Positions 1 to 8,025 of a stretch of 64,000 bases of DNA are shown here, piece by piece. A program made the position numbers and the translations under genes. The notes under the pieces were generated by a model. It did not search any database, was not told where the DNA came from, and worked only from the letters and a program-made list of their open reading frames with translations. Each line of letters opens with the position of its first letter. Position 1 is the first letter of the stretch. Source of the stretch: Paenibacillus sp. GP183 (GTDB lineage Bacteria > Bacillota > Bacilli > Paenibacillales > NBRC-103111); contig NZ_FNSW01000001.1 of assembly GCF_900104695.1 (NCBI RefSeq), positions 1,426,001 through 1,490,000 of the forward strand. Direction: 5' to 3'.

Positions 1-430
1 TATGAATAGCCGCAAATAAAATACTGGTCCAATAAGGTCCCCAAGCATGCTGAATGGCACCCCGGAATAACAGCTCTTCACAACAAGCAACGATCAATGA
101 AATCAGAGCAATATGCCAAAAAGCTCTTTTGCCGAAAATCATCTCGTTGACTCCGCCGTCATCCGAAACTTCCTTGGGTACCCACCTTGAAACCAAGAGG
201 TCTAGTCCCAGGACGGCAGCAGCAAACAGTACTCCCCAGATCAATATTTGCCAGCCTGCATGAAGGTTGAATAATGAAAGCACATGATTCCTTTGAATGA
301 GGATAATGACAATACCGACAATCAAGGTTATTAGTTGCGTCAAGTATAAATTGAGCATTAAGGTCTTATCATCCAATGTATCTAAATTCACTTTGCCAAA
401 GCGAATATTCTTGAAGTCGAATTTCCTCAT
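1..430 (-). CDS. CPBP family intramembrane protease (3' end outside window)
   Basis: The minus strand is open from an ATG at 430 to the window edge, giving 143 residues of an unfinished protein. Two hydrophobic segments lie at about residues 33-50 and 66-88. They are followed by the motif CCEELLFRG, the signature glutamate pair and arginine of CPBP (CAAX protease and bacteriocin-processing) intramembrane metalloproteases. The start is supported by a GGAAAGG site a few bases upstream. B. subtilis has a CPBP protein (YpbD) in this general chromosomal region. Family members cleave membrane substrates or give immunity; the substrate here is unknown. It is transcribed divergently from the next gene. 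Confidence 0.8.
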   Translation of the reverse strand, partial: MRKFDFKNIRFGKVNLDTLDDKTLMLNLYLTQLITLIVGIVIILIQRNHVLSLFNLHAGWQILIWGVLFAAAVLGLDLLVSRWVPKEVSDDGGVNEMIFGKRAFWHIALISLIVACCEELLFRGAIQHAWGPYWTSILFAAIH

Positions 431-518
431 TAGTTTTCCCTTTCCAAGGCGGATATTCCCTTTTCCAGATTTTTCACCTATACTATAGAAAGAAAAAGAG
501 ATTTAAGGGAGCTAGATT

Positions 519-1439
519 ATGGATAAGCGTCTGACCCGCACCGATTACTTGTTTGCATTAATGTTTATCTTTATGCTCGTTTGTATTCTCGGAGCTTTTT
601 TCTATGGATTAGAAATCGGCAGACAGAAATCGGATCAAAAATACGAGAAATTGATGCAAAAAGACAAAGAAGTTATCGAAGAACCGGGTGCTTATGACCA
701 ACAGGTCTTGGTCTCTTTCTACCATACCATTTATTTGCCCTTTAGGGAATTTCAGAATAAATGGTTTGATCAGCTGCATCAAATTGAAGTCAACAGCTCT
801 ACCATTGATGCCGCAGCCGTTCTGAAGGAGCTGTCCAAGCTCTCGGATGAAAAATACAAAGCGCTTCAGGGTAAAACATTGCCCAATTCTTCACCCCTGC
901 TGCAGGAGTCGCATCAAAATTATCTCAAAAGCTTAAAATTATTTACAGACGCATTGAACAATTTTCAACCTAAGGCAAATTCCTTGCGCGGCACTCAGCT
1001 CCTAGAGGAGATGAATAAGGATGCATTCTTCGTTGAAGCCAAGAATCAAGCACTTACCGCACAAAAGAATTATTTCGAATCGGTGGTGAAGTGGAATCAA
1101 ACCCTCGATAATAACCTGAAACAGGCAGACATCAGTAAACCGGTCAGCCTGGATGCATGGAGACAAATGAATCTTAATGTCAAAAATTGGTACGTGACCA
1201 TGCAGCTGTTAAACGGAAAATTCTTTGTGCCTTATTATCCTCAGGATGTCACGATACGTATCGATGATTTCATTGCTTCCGGACAAGCTACTAAGCTGGG
1301 AGCAGCCGATGTAAATCAAACGCTCGATCTACTTCTGAGTACGGATGCGATCCGCTCTGGAGATTTCGTGAATGGAAAGGCGAAGTGGTACAGCAATGAG
1401 CTGCTGCCTCAGCTGCCTTTCTTCTCAAGCGTGAATTAA
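519..1439 (+). CDS. Hypothetical membrane-anchored protein
   Basis: A 306-residue protein with one N-terminal transmembrane helix (about residues 10-30) after a short positively charged start, then a mainly helical, charged extracytoplasmic region. I recognise no family. The helix lacks a clear signal-peptidase or lipobox site, so it probably acts as an anchor. An AAGGGAG site lies just upstream of the ATG. The gene is divergent from the CPBP protease and convergent with the rhodanese gene, with a shared terminator between. No function can be assigned from sequence. Confidence 0.75.
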   Translation: MDKRLTRTDYLFALMFIFMLVCILGAFFYGLEIGRQKSDQKYEKLMQKDKEVIEEPGAYDQQVLVSFYHTIYLPFREFQNKWFDQLHQIEVNSSTIDAAAVLKELSKLSDEKYKALQGKTLPNSSPLLQESHQNYLKSLKLFTDALNNFQPKANSLRGTQLLEEMNKDAFFVEAKNQALTAQKNYFESVVKWNQTLDNNLKQADISKPVSLDAWRQMNLNVKNWYVTMQLLNGKFFVPYYPQDVTIRIDDFIASGQATKLGAADVNQTLDLLLSTDAIRSGDFVNGKAKWYSNELLPQLPFFSSVN

Positions 1440-1447
1440 TGGAAACA

Positions 1448-1496
1448 GGGCTGTACCGAAAGCATCATTACATACTTTCGGCACAGCCCTTAGTTT
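1448..1496. terminator. Bidirectional intrinsic terminator
   Basis: A 15-base stem (GGGCTGTACCGAAAG against CTTTCGGCACAGCCC, one mismatch) with a 12-base loop lies between two convergent genes. It is followed by a short T-rich stretch on the plus strand. Confidence 0.8.
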
Positions 1497-1509
1497 AATG
1501 CTTCTAAGC

Positions 1510-1827
1510 CTAATCGTAAGCAAACCCTCTTAAATAAGCGACCGCTGCCATGCCCCCATCCACATTGATGACTCGATCAAATCCGTTTTCCCGTAAATAC
1601 CCGCAAACCATCTCGCTGCGAACACCATGAGCGCAAATGATATACACCTCTTGATCCTGGGGTATTTCATGAATTCGTCCGGGTATGGAATTCATCGGTA
1701 TCAACAGCGTATGATCCAAATGGTAATAATCCCATTCAACCTGTTCCCGCACATCAATAACGACTATTTGTTTCCCGGTATCCTGTTCGAGTAACTCTGT
1801 AAATGGTTTAGGATGAATATGGGTCAT
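1510..1827 (-). CDS. Rhodanese-like sulfurtransferase domain protein
   Basis: A single-domain rhodanese of 105 residues. The active-site loop is CAHGVRS, with the sulfur-accepting cysteine near residue 65, and the IDVREQVEWDYYHL segment is the typical first CH2-like motif. Such small proteins (compare GlpE, YqhL) carry persulfide sulfur for tRNA thiolation, cyanide detoxification or thiol repair. The partner is not evident from the neighbours. It appears to be a single-gene unit ending at the bidirectional terminator. Confidence 0.9.
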   Translation of the reverse strand: MTHIHPKPFTELLEQDTGKQIVVIDVREQVEWDYYHLDHTLLIPMNSIPGRIHEIPQDQEVYIICAHGVRSEMVCGYLRENGFDRVINVDGGMAAVAYLRGFAYD

Positions 1828-2011
1828 TCCGGTTCCTCATCTCCCTCTTCTATCAACGCTGCTTAGTTGAAGCATAACGAATTTTTATCATTCCTTCAAG
1901 CGAAAAGCATTGCAATTCCTTCGACTAATGCTTAGAATGAGAAGGGTCAACTCCATGAATCCAAGGAAGCATTTGCAATTATGACATTGATGTGAAAAGG
2001 ATTCATCACTA

Positions 2012-2040
2012 TTGACACTCTATGAATACCCGTGTTACAT
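2012..2040 (+). promoter_or_regulatory. Probable SigA promoter of serA leader
   Basis: A perfect -35 hexamer TTGACA is followed, 17 bases on, by TTACAT as a moderate -10. It lies just before the T-box leader, so transcripts would start around 2047. Confidence 0.55.
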
Positions 2041-2047
2041 TAATAAA

Positions 2048-2340
2048 AATTCTATATCGCAGTAAAGCGTTGACGGAACCAAGCAATAGAATTAGCTTTC
2101 AGAGAGCCGATGGCAGGTGAGAATCGGCAGCGAATCTTTTGCGGAGCACTCCAGAGTTATTGCATCGAAATGAAGTAGATGCAGTCGGAATCGGAACCCG
2201 TTACAGTTCCCGGTCGCAAGACCGTTGAGGTTGTCCATGCGAATGGACGACGAATTAGGGTGGTACCACGAAAGCAAGCTCTCGTCCCTTTGGCTGCAGG
2301 TTTTTTCTCGCCTGCACCAAGGCCGGGAGTTTTTTATTCT
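2048..2340 (+). promoter_or_regulatory. T-box leader of serA (probably tRNA-Ser responsive)
   Basis: The core AGGGTGGTACCACG at 2257-2270 is the conserved T-box antiterminator sequence. It is followed by a terminator helix from about 2281 ending in TTTTTT near 2335. Stem I is closed by GCAATA (2083-2088) pairing with TTATTGC (to about 2163). In its 3' half the likely specifier triplet is TCC at 2150-2152, a serine codon followed by a purine, which fits the downstream serine-biosynthesis gene. Uncharged tRNA-Ser would bind and stop termination, switching serA on. The specifier is read by eye and could be shifted. Confidence 0.9.
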
Positions 2341-2359
2341 TTATAGACCATTGCATCCC

Positions 2360-2409
2360 TAGATTATGCTTACGATGCCAGTTTTGCTAAAGCAAAACTC
2401 TGAGGAGGA
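2360..2409 (+). repeat. Family A hairpin/Shine-Dalgarno repeat before serA
   Basis: This copy reads AGATTATGCTTACGATGCC, then AGTTTTGCTAAAGCAAAACT (an 8-base-pair hairpin with TAAA loop), then CTGAGGAGG, which is the ribosome binding site of serA. Near-identical copies precede four other genes in this window. Confidence 0.85.
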
Positions 2410-2416
2410 AACCATC

Positions 2417-4000
2417 ATGTTCAAAGTATTAGTGACCGACCCCATCAGTGATATGGGAATTCAGCTTCTGTATGATGCAGAAGATGTAGAAGTTCACAGA
2501 AAAGCCGGCCTTTCCGAGGATGAACTCGCTGCCATTATCGGCGAGTATGATGCTCTGCTCGTACGCAGTCAAACCAAAGTGACTGCAAATATCATGAAAG
2601 CCGCTCCAGGATTAAAAGTCATTGGCCGCGCCGGAGTCGGTGTGGACAACATTGATCTGGAAGCTGCAACCAACAGCGGGATCGTGGTGATCAACGCCCC
2701 GGACGGCAATACGATCGCTACCAGTGAGCATACGTTTGCTATGATGATGTCGGTTGCCCGTTTTATCCCTCAGGCTTATAAGAAAACAGTCAGCGGGGAA
2801 TGGGACCGCAAATCCTTCGTTGGCGTAGAGCTTCGCAACAAGGTGCTGGGTATCCTTGGAATGGGACGCATTGGCAGCGAGGTCGCCAAGCGTGCGAAAG
2901 TATTCGGCATGGAGGTTATCGGCTATGACCCGTTCCTGACAGAAGAGCGCGCAGAGAAAATCGGAGTCAAGCTGGGCACCGTGAATGAGATTGCGGCGAA
3001 AGCGGATTTCATTACGGTTCATACACCGCTGACCAGTGAAACCCACCATTTGATTGGCAAGGCTCAATTCGCTCTAATGAAACCGGGTATCCGCATCATC
3101 AACTGCGCACGCGGCGGCATTATTGATGAGCTTGCCTTGGTGGATGCTGTAAATGAAGGTATAGTGGCAGGAGCCGCTTTCGACGTTTTCGAAGAGGAGC
3201 CTCCCGCACCCGATCATCCTTTTTTGAACAATCCTCGCATCATTGTGACACCGCATCTCGGTGCTTCCACGATTGAAGCGCAGGAGAATGTCGCGATTGA
3301 TGTTTCCGCGGAAGTGCTTCATATTCTTAGAGACGAGCCGTTTAAAAACGCGGTCAACATGCCTCCAGTTCCCGCCAATGTACTTAACAAGCTTCAACCG
3401 TATTTTAAGCTCGGTGAAAAGATCGGCCGAATTCTCGGACAAATCACTCGTGGTGCGGTATACGAAATTATCGTGAATTATGCCGGCGATCTTGCCGATG
3501 TAGATACAAGCCCGCTCACTCGCCATATTGTGAAAGGTGTCTTCGCCGAGCAATTGGAGTCGATCAATATCGTCAATGCGATGAATTTGGCAAAAACCCG
3601 CGGGGTGAATGTTTCCGTGCAAACATCAACGACTTCAAACAGCTTTACTAACCTGTTGACGGTAACCGTCAAAACCAAGCAAGAAGAAAAAGTATTGGCC
3701 GGCACCCTGCTCGCCGGTATCGGCGAACGGATCGTGCTGATCGATCAATATCCGGTTGACTTCACTCCGGAAGGTCATCTCCTGCTCATCTCGCATAATG
3801 ATAAACCGGGTATTATCGGTCGTGTAGGCACTCTGCTCGGCAATAATGATGTCAACATCGCCACCATGCAGGTCGGCCGTAAAGTGATAGGCGGATCCGC
3901 CATCATGGTTCTGACCATCGATAAACAAGCTCCGAAGGAAGTCTTGTCGGAACTTGGCACACTTTCGGAGATCGTTAACGTGAGAGATCTTCGGATTTAA
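2417..4000 (+). CDS. serA: D-3-phosphoglycerate dehydrogenase
   Basis: Catalyses NAD-dependent oxidation of 3-phosphoglycerate, the first step of serine synthesis. The 527-residue protein has the long (type I) layout: an N-terminal substrate domain, a Rossmann fold with GMGRIGSE near residue 150, the catalytic arginine in NCARGGIID, the glutamate in DVFEEEPP and the histidine in TPHLGAST. An intervening domain and a C-terminal ACT domain (about residues 455-527) follow, the latter probably for serine feedback. The ATG at 2417 is chosen because GAGGAGG lies 7 bases upstream; an earlier in-frame ATG falls inside the family A repeat. T-box control couples expression to seryl-tRNA charging. Confidence 0.95.
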   Translation: MFKVLVTDPISDMGIQLLYDAEDVEVHRKAGLSEDELAAIIGEYDALLVRSQTKVTANIMKAAPGLKVIGRAGVGVDNIDLEAATNSGIVVINAPDGNTIATSEHTFAMMMSVARFIPQAYKKTVSGEWDRKSFVGVELRNKVLGILGMGRIGSEVAKRAKVFGMEVIGYDPFLTEERAEKIGVKLGTVNEIAAKADFITVHTPLTSETHHLIGKAQFALMKPGIRIINCARGGIIDELALVDAVNEGIVAGAAFDVFEEEPPAPDHPFLNNPRIIVTPHLGASTIEAQENVAIDVSAEVLHILRDEPFKNAVNMPPVPANVLNKLQPYFKLGEKIGRILGQITRGAVYEIIVNYAGDLADVDTSPLTRHIVKGVFAEQLESINIVNAMNLAKTRGVNVSVQTSTTSNSFTNLLTVTVKTKQEEKVLAGTLLAGIGERIVLIDQYPVDFTPEGHLLLISHNDKPGIIGRVGTLLGNNDVNIATMQVGRKVIGGSAIMVLTIDKQAPKEVLSELGTLSEIVNVRDLRI

Positions 4001-4045
4001 AGATTGTTTCACGAACAACAAGATTAATGTTGATCATTCTACACC

Positions 4046-4087
4046 AAAGAGGCGTATGCTGCAGAATTCTACAGCATACGCCTCTTT
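4046..4087. terminator. Bidirectional terminator between serA and resE
   Basis: AAAGAGGCGTATGCTG pairs perfectly with CAGCATACGCCTCTTT around a short loop. The A-run on one side and T-run on the other suit both convergent transcripts. Confidence 0.85.
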
Positions 4088-4135
4088 CCTGCACTGACAG
4101 TATGGCACATCCAGTCAATAAGGTGCCTGCTGAGT

Positions 4136-6019
4136 TTACTTTGTATCGCAAGGCAGAAGGATCGTGAATGTCGTTCCCTGCCCCACCGTGCTCTGCGCGT
4201 TTACAGTGCCGTGATGGGAGTCTACAATGTTTTTGACGATGGCCAGGCCTAAGCCCGTGCCGCCTGTGGACAAGCCTCTGGTACGCGCTTTGTCCGCTTT
4301 GTAGAAGCGCTCAAAGATAAAAGGCAGATCCCCCGCAGGAATTCCCTGCCCTTCGTCCGTGACCTCCAGGCGCAGAGCCGGCTGCTCGCGCAGCACGGCC
4401 GGCTCCGCCTTCACGACAATACGCGCCCCGGCGGGCGTATGTCGAAACGCATTATCGAGCAGGTTGGTCAGCACCTGCTCGAGCCGATCCTCATCCGCGC
4501 TGTGCAGGATGAGGGGATGATCGGGCAGCACGACGGCGAGCGTGATGCCCGATTCTTTCGCCAGCACCGTGAATTTACGGTGCATGCGCTTGATCAGGGA
4601 GGTGAGCTCCACCTCCCTGAAGTTCAGCTCGAGATGGCCGGCTTCCATCCTCGCCAGATCGAGCAGGTCGCGGACCAGCCGCCCCATGCGGAGCGACTCG
4701 TCATAGATGACCTGCGCCAGCTCCTTGCGCTCCTCCGGCGTCGCCGCGATATCGTCCAGCAGGGCTTCACTATAGCCCTGCAGCATCGACAACGGTGTGC
4801 GCAGCTCGTGCGACACGTTGGCGACGAAGTCCTTCCGCAGCTTATCGAGGCGGAACTCCTCAGTCACGTCGCGAAGCACAGCCACAGCTCCGCGAATCTG
4901 ATCCCGCGAGTATAAGGGGGTCATCGCGACAGACCAGACACCGCTCAGCACATGAACCTTGGAAGTAGTCTCCATCGATTCGACCACTACGGATTCAAAC
5001 AGCGGCTTGAGCGGCTCAGGTATTTGCTGGGCATCATAGCTTCCACCTCTTCCGCTGTACGGCTTTATCGATTCACGGGAATATTCATCCGGCAAGCTGT
5101 CCGACGGCTCAGCCCAATGAATTTGGCCCCATTCCTGGATGATGCGTTCGCCCTGCGGATTGGTCAGTATGACGGTGCCCTCGGCATCCAGAGTAATGAC
5201 CGCATCCGTCATACTGCGCAAAACGCTGGACAGATGCTCCTTCTCCTGGCTGAGCGCCTTGATGCTGTCCTGCAGCTCTTCCCCCATGTGGTTGAAGGTT
5301 TTGGCAAGCTCCCCGATCTCATCGCTCGACAAAATAGGCACACGCGTGCCATATTCCCCTTGCGTGATCAGGTCAGCCGCTTTATTAAGCTGCTGAAGCG
5401 GCCTTGTAATTCTCGAGAACAGAAAGAATGCAAAGAAAGTGGTCATCAAGAAGCCCATGATGGATACATAAATGAAAAGACGAAGCACATAAGATTGAGT
5501 CGCTTCCAAGGATTGCAGCGATTGGTAAACGACAGTTGCGCCGACGATCGTTCCAGCCTCTGTGCGAAGCGGGACCGCTACAGCCAAATAACCGGTTCCC
5601 GAGCGAAATCGGTTGGCTTGATCAGAGGTAATTTGATTCATCATCGTCTGACCTGCAAATACCTGCTTAAGCTCTCCAAGGGTGAAGAAATCCAAAGCAT
5701 GAAACGGAAGCACATTATCTGCCCCCGCTGCAGGTGCAGCGGTTTCCTTCATATCCGTCGTGACAATCAGCATTCTCGCAGCCAGATTCGAGAGCACTTC
5801 ATTGCTCAACGAGTAAAATTGCACGTCATTCAAGTGCCGTCCCGCCTCTACGGAAAAACGGGTAGCCAGCCGTTCCAGACTGGCCTTTTGATCGTTAGCC
5901 TGAGAGAAGTAATCGCCCAGGTAATTAACGAGAAAAAGGCCCAGGATGAGCAGTACAACCGCCACCAGGCCGATAATGGTGAGCCACAGCTTACCTACAA
6001 CACTTCTGAAGATAAACAC
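4136..6019 (-). CDS. resE: Sensor histidine kinase ResE
   Basis: Membrane kinase of the ResD-ResE system that controls aerobic and anaerobic respiration genes in Bacillus. Over 627 residues it has a transmembrane helix (about 12-34), an extracytoplasmic region, a second helix (about 181-203), a HAMP linker, a PAS-like region (about 265-380), a HisKA box with the phospho-acceptor histidine H404 in SHELRTPL, and an ATPase domain with GTGLGLAIV. The start is GTG, one base after the resD stop, with an AGAGGTG site inside the end of resD, so translation is probably coupled. Its 3' half holds a strikingly G+C-rich stretch. The order resA-B-C-D-E supports the assignment over other PhoR-like kinases. 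Confidence 0.93.
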   Translation of the reverse strand: MFIFRSVVGKLWLTIIGLVAVVLLILGLFLVNYLGDYFSQANDQKASLERLATRFSVEAGRHLNDVQFYSLSNEVLSNLAARMLIVTTDMKETAAPAAGADNVLPFHALDFFTLGELKQVFAGQTMMNQITSDQANRFRSGTGYLAVAVPLRTEAGTIVGATVVYQSLQSLEATQSYVLRLFIYVSIMGFLMTTFFAFFLFSRITRPLQQLNKAADLITQGEYGTRVPILSSDEIGELAKTFNHMGEELQDSIKALSQEKEHLSSVLRSMTDAVITLDAEGTVILTNPQGERIIQEWGQIHWAEPSDSLPDEYSRESIKPYSGRGGSYDAQQIPEPLKPLFESVVVESMETTSKVHVLSGVWSVAMTPLYSRDQIRGAVAVLRDVTEEFRLDKLRKDFVANVSHELRTPLSMLQGYSEALLDDIAATPEERKELAQVIYDESLRMGRLVRDLLDLARMEAGHLELNFREVELTSLIKRMHRKFTVLAKESGITLAVVLPDHPLILHSADEDRLEQVLTNLLDNAFRHTPAGARIVVKAEPAVLREQPALRLEVTDEGQGIPAGDLPFIFERFYKADKARTRGLSTGGTGLGLAIVKNIVDSHHGTVNAQSTVGQGTTFTILLPCDTK

Positions 6020-6020
6020 G

Positions 6021-6734
6021 TTATTTGGGCACCTCTAGCTTATAACCTACTCCCCATACGGTTGTAATCATGGTCGCCGCTTCCGGGGAGACTTTGTTTA
6101 ATTTTTCACGAAGACGCTTCACATGCGTATCAACAGTGCGGAGGTCGCCGAAAAACTCGTAGTTCCAAACATCCTTGAGCAGCTCTTCCCGAGAGAACAC
6201 CTTGTCCGGCGACACCGCCAAATAATGAAGCAGCTCATACTCTTTGGGTGTCAGAGCAATTTCTTGTCCACCGGCCGTAACTCGGTGCGCATCATGTTCA
6301 ATGATCAAATTCGGAAAGACAATATTATTGCTCGAGTTGGCGTCCTTCGATAAAAAGGCTGTTGCCGAGGAGCGTCTTAAAATCGCTTTGACCCGATAGA
6401 TAACCTCGCGAGGGCTGAAAGGCTTCACCACATAATCGTCCGCTCCCACTTCAAAGCCCTGAACGCGGTTCGTTTCTTCCCCTTTGGCTGTCAGCATAAT
6501 AACCGGGGTCGATTTAACCTGGCGGAGCCTCGAGCATACCTCGACTCCGTCGATTCCGGGCAGCATAACATCAAGCAGCACAAGATCATAATCCGTTTCA
6601 CTCGCCATGCGCAGTGCCGTTTCTCCATCCTCGGCTTCTTCGATGAGATAGCCTTCCTTTTCCAGATACATCCGAAGCAAACGGCGAATTCGTTCTTCAT
6701 CATCGACGACCAAAATGCTTGATTTCTGTTCCAT
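6021..6734 (-). CDS. resD: Response regulator ResD
   Basis: An OmpR/PhoB-class regulator of 237 residues. The receiver domain (about 1-120) has the acidic pair in VVDDEERIRR, the phosphorylation site in LVLLDVMLPGIDG and the conserved lysine in VVKPFSP. The C-terminal winged helix (about 140-235) contains TPKEYELLHYL and DTHVKRLREK. Phosphorylated by ResE, it activates ctaA, resA and other respiration genes in Bacillus. It sits between resC and resE as in B. subtilis. Confidence 0.95.
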   Translation of the reverse strand: MEQKSSILVVDDEERIRRLLRMYLEKEGYLIEEAEDGETALRMASETDYDLVLLDVMLPGIDGVEVCSRLRQVKSTPVIMLTAKGEETNRVQGFEVGADDYVVKPFSPREVIYRVKAILRRSSATAFLSKDANSSNNIVFPNLIIEHDAHRVTAGGQEIALTPKEYELLHYLAVSPDKVFSREELLKDVWNYEFFGDLRTVDTHVKRLREKLNKVSPEAATMITTVWGVGYKLEVPK

Positions 6735-6765
6735 GAGCTACACAACCTTTCTTTTAAAGCTGAAG

Positions 6766-8025
6766 TTATACGCCAGCGTAGGAATGCAAGCCTGCAATAA
6801 CCAAGTTGACACCAACTAAGGTAAACATCACAACTATGAAGCCTATAACGGACAGCCAAGCGGATTTCTTGCCCTGCCAGCCTTTTGAAAGACGTAAGTG
6901 CAGGAAGACCGCGTAAAACAAAAATGTGATTAAAGCCCAAACTTCCTTGGGGTCCCAGCCCCAAAAGCGGCCCCATGCTTCCTGCGCCCAAATCATCGCA
7001 AAGACCAAAGCACCCAACGTAAATATCGGATAGCCTATCGCGATCGCCCGATAACTGATTTCATCCAGATCTTCAGCGTCCATCCCTTTTAATATCGGGC
7101 TGATGGCCGCTCCGAGCGGTTTGCGTACAAGCACTCTGAGCAGTCCGTAGAGCAAGGCACCCAGCAGCAAGGACCAGATCATGGTGTTCAGCTTACGGCC
7201 AGCACTGACTCCATTCATCCATGACGGAGCTTCAAATATTGGCTTGGTCATGCCCAGAAAAGAGTTCATCTTTACCACCGTCGCTCCGTGAGGCTGAACG
7301 ATTGGAGGAAGCACATAGGATTCCTGCTGCGCAACAGTTTGACTGACACCTTGTTGGTCAACAGTTGTTATGTCCTTAGTAAAGGTTGCTTCATAGCCCG
7401 CAGCATGAAACGTGAAGATCGAGCCAATGAACCCGATGAGCATCAAGAAAATGAGCAGAGTGGCTTCGATGCCTCTTTGTTCTTTTTTATGCTCGGATGT
7501 TGTGCCGCTGAAATCGATGGAGCGCAGCAGGTACATCAGCCCTCCTGCAAAGCCGACGGCAAAAAATGCTTCGCCCGTCGCAGCCGTGGTAACGTGAATT
7601 TTGAGCCAATAGCTCTGCAGAGCAGGAATCAAAGGTTGTACCTCGCTTGGAAAAACGGAGGCATAAGCGATGATGATAAAGCCGATCGGCAAGGCGAATA
7701 CCCCAAGCACAGGCGTCCGGTAAATTAAGTAAACAACGATAAAAGCAAGCATGATCATCATGCCGAGGAACGTCATAAACTCATACATGTTGGCTGTAGG
7801 GATATGCCCTCCGCTGTACCACCGGGTAAAGAAAAAAGCCACATGACAGATGAAGCCTGCAACCGAAATGATAAAAGCAAATTGCCCCCATCGTCTTGTG
7901 TGCTCTTCAGGTTCGCGATTGCTCCACTTTTTTCCTATGATCGAAAGCACAAACAATAAGAAGGCAAGCAGATAAACGAAAAAGGCGATTAATAAAAATG
8001 TACTGCTCAGCGAGTTCAAATTCAC
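6766..8025 (-). CDS. resC: Cytochrome c biogenesis protein ResC (CcsA/CcsB type)
   Basis: A polytopic membrane protein of 419 residues belonging to the haem-handling CcsA family of the system II cytochrome c maturation complex. The WGRFWGWDPKEVWALI segment is the tryptophan-rich haem-binding motif that defines the family, and conserved histidines lie in flanking helices. With ResB it delivers haem to apocytochrome c outside the membrane. Its start overlaps the resB stop by four bases, so the two subunits are probably translationally coupled. Confidence 0.95.
   Translation of the reverse strand: MNLNSLSSTFLLIAFFVYLLAFLLFVLSIIGKKWSNREPEEHTRRWGQFAFIISVAGFICHVAFFFTRWYSGGHIPTANMYEFMTFLGMMIMLAFIVVYLIYRTPVLGVFALPIGFIIIAYASVFPSEVQPLIPALQSYWLKIHVTTAATGEAFFAVGFAGGLMYLLRSIDFSGTTSEHKKEQRGIEATLLIFLMLIGFIGSIFTFHAAGYEATFTKDITTVDQQGVSQTVAQQESYVLPPIVQPHGATVVKMNSFLGMTKPIFEAPSWMNGVSAGRKLNTMIWSLLLGALLYGLLRVLVRKPLGAAISPILKGMDAEDLDEISYRAIAIGYPIFTLGALVFAMIWAQEAWGRFWGWDPKEVWALITFLFYAVFLHLRLSKGWQGKKSAWLSVIGFIVVMFTLVGVNLVIAGLHSYAGV

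Noticed and set aside
4952-6067. Long plus-strand open frame (371 codons) opposite resE and resD
   Set aside because: It is antisense to the well-supported resE kinase, shows no domain, and has the composition of a shadow frame.
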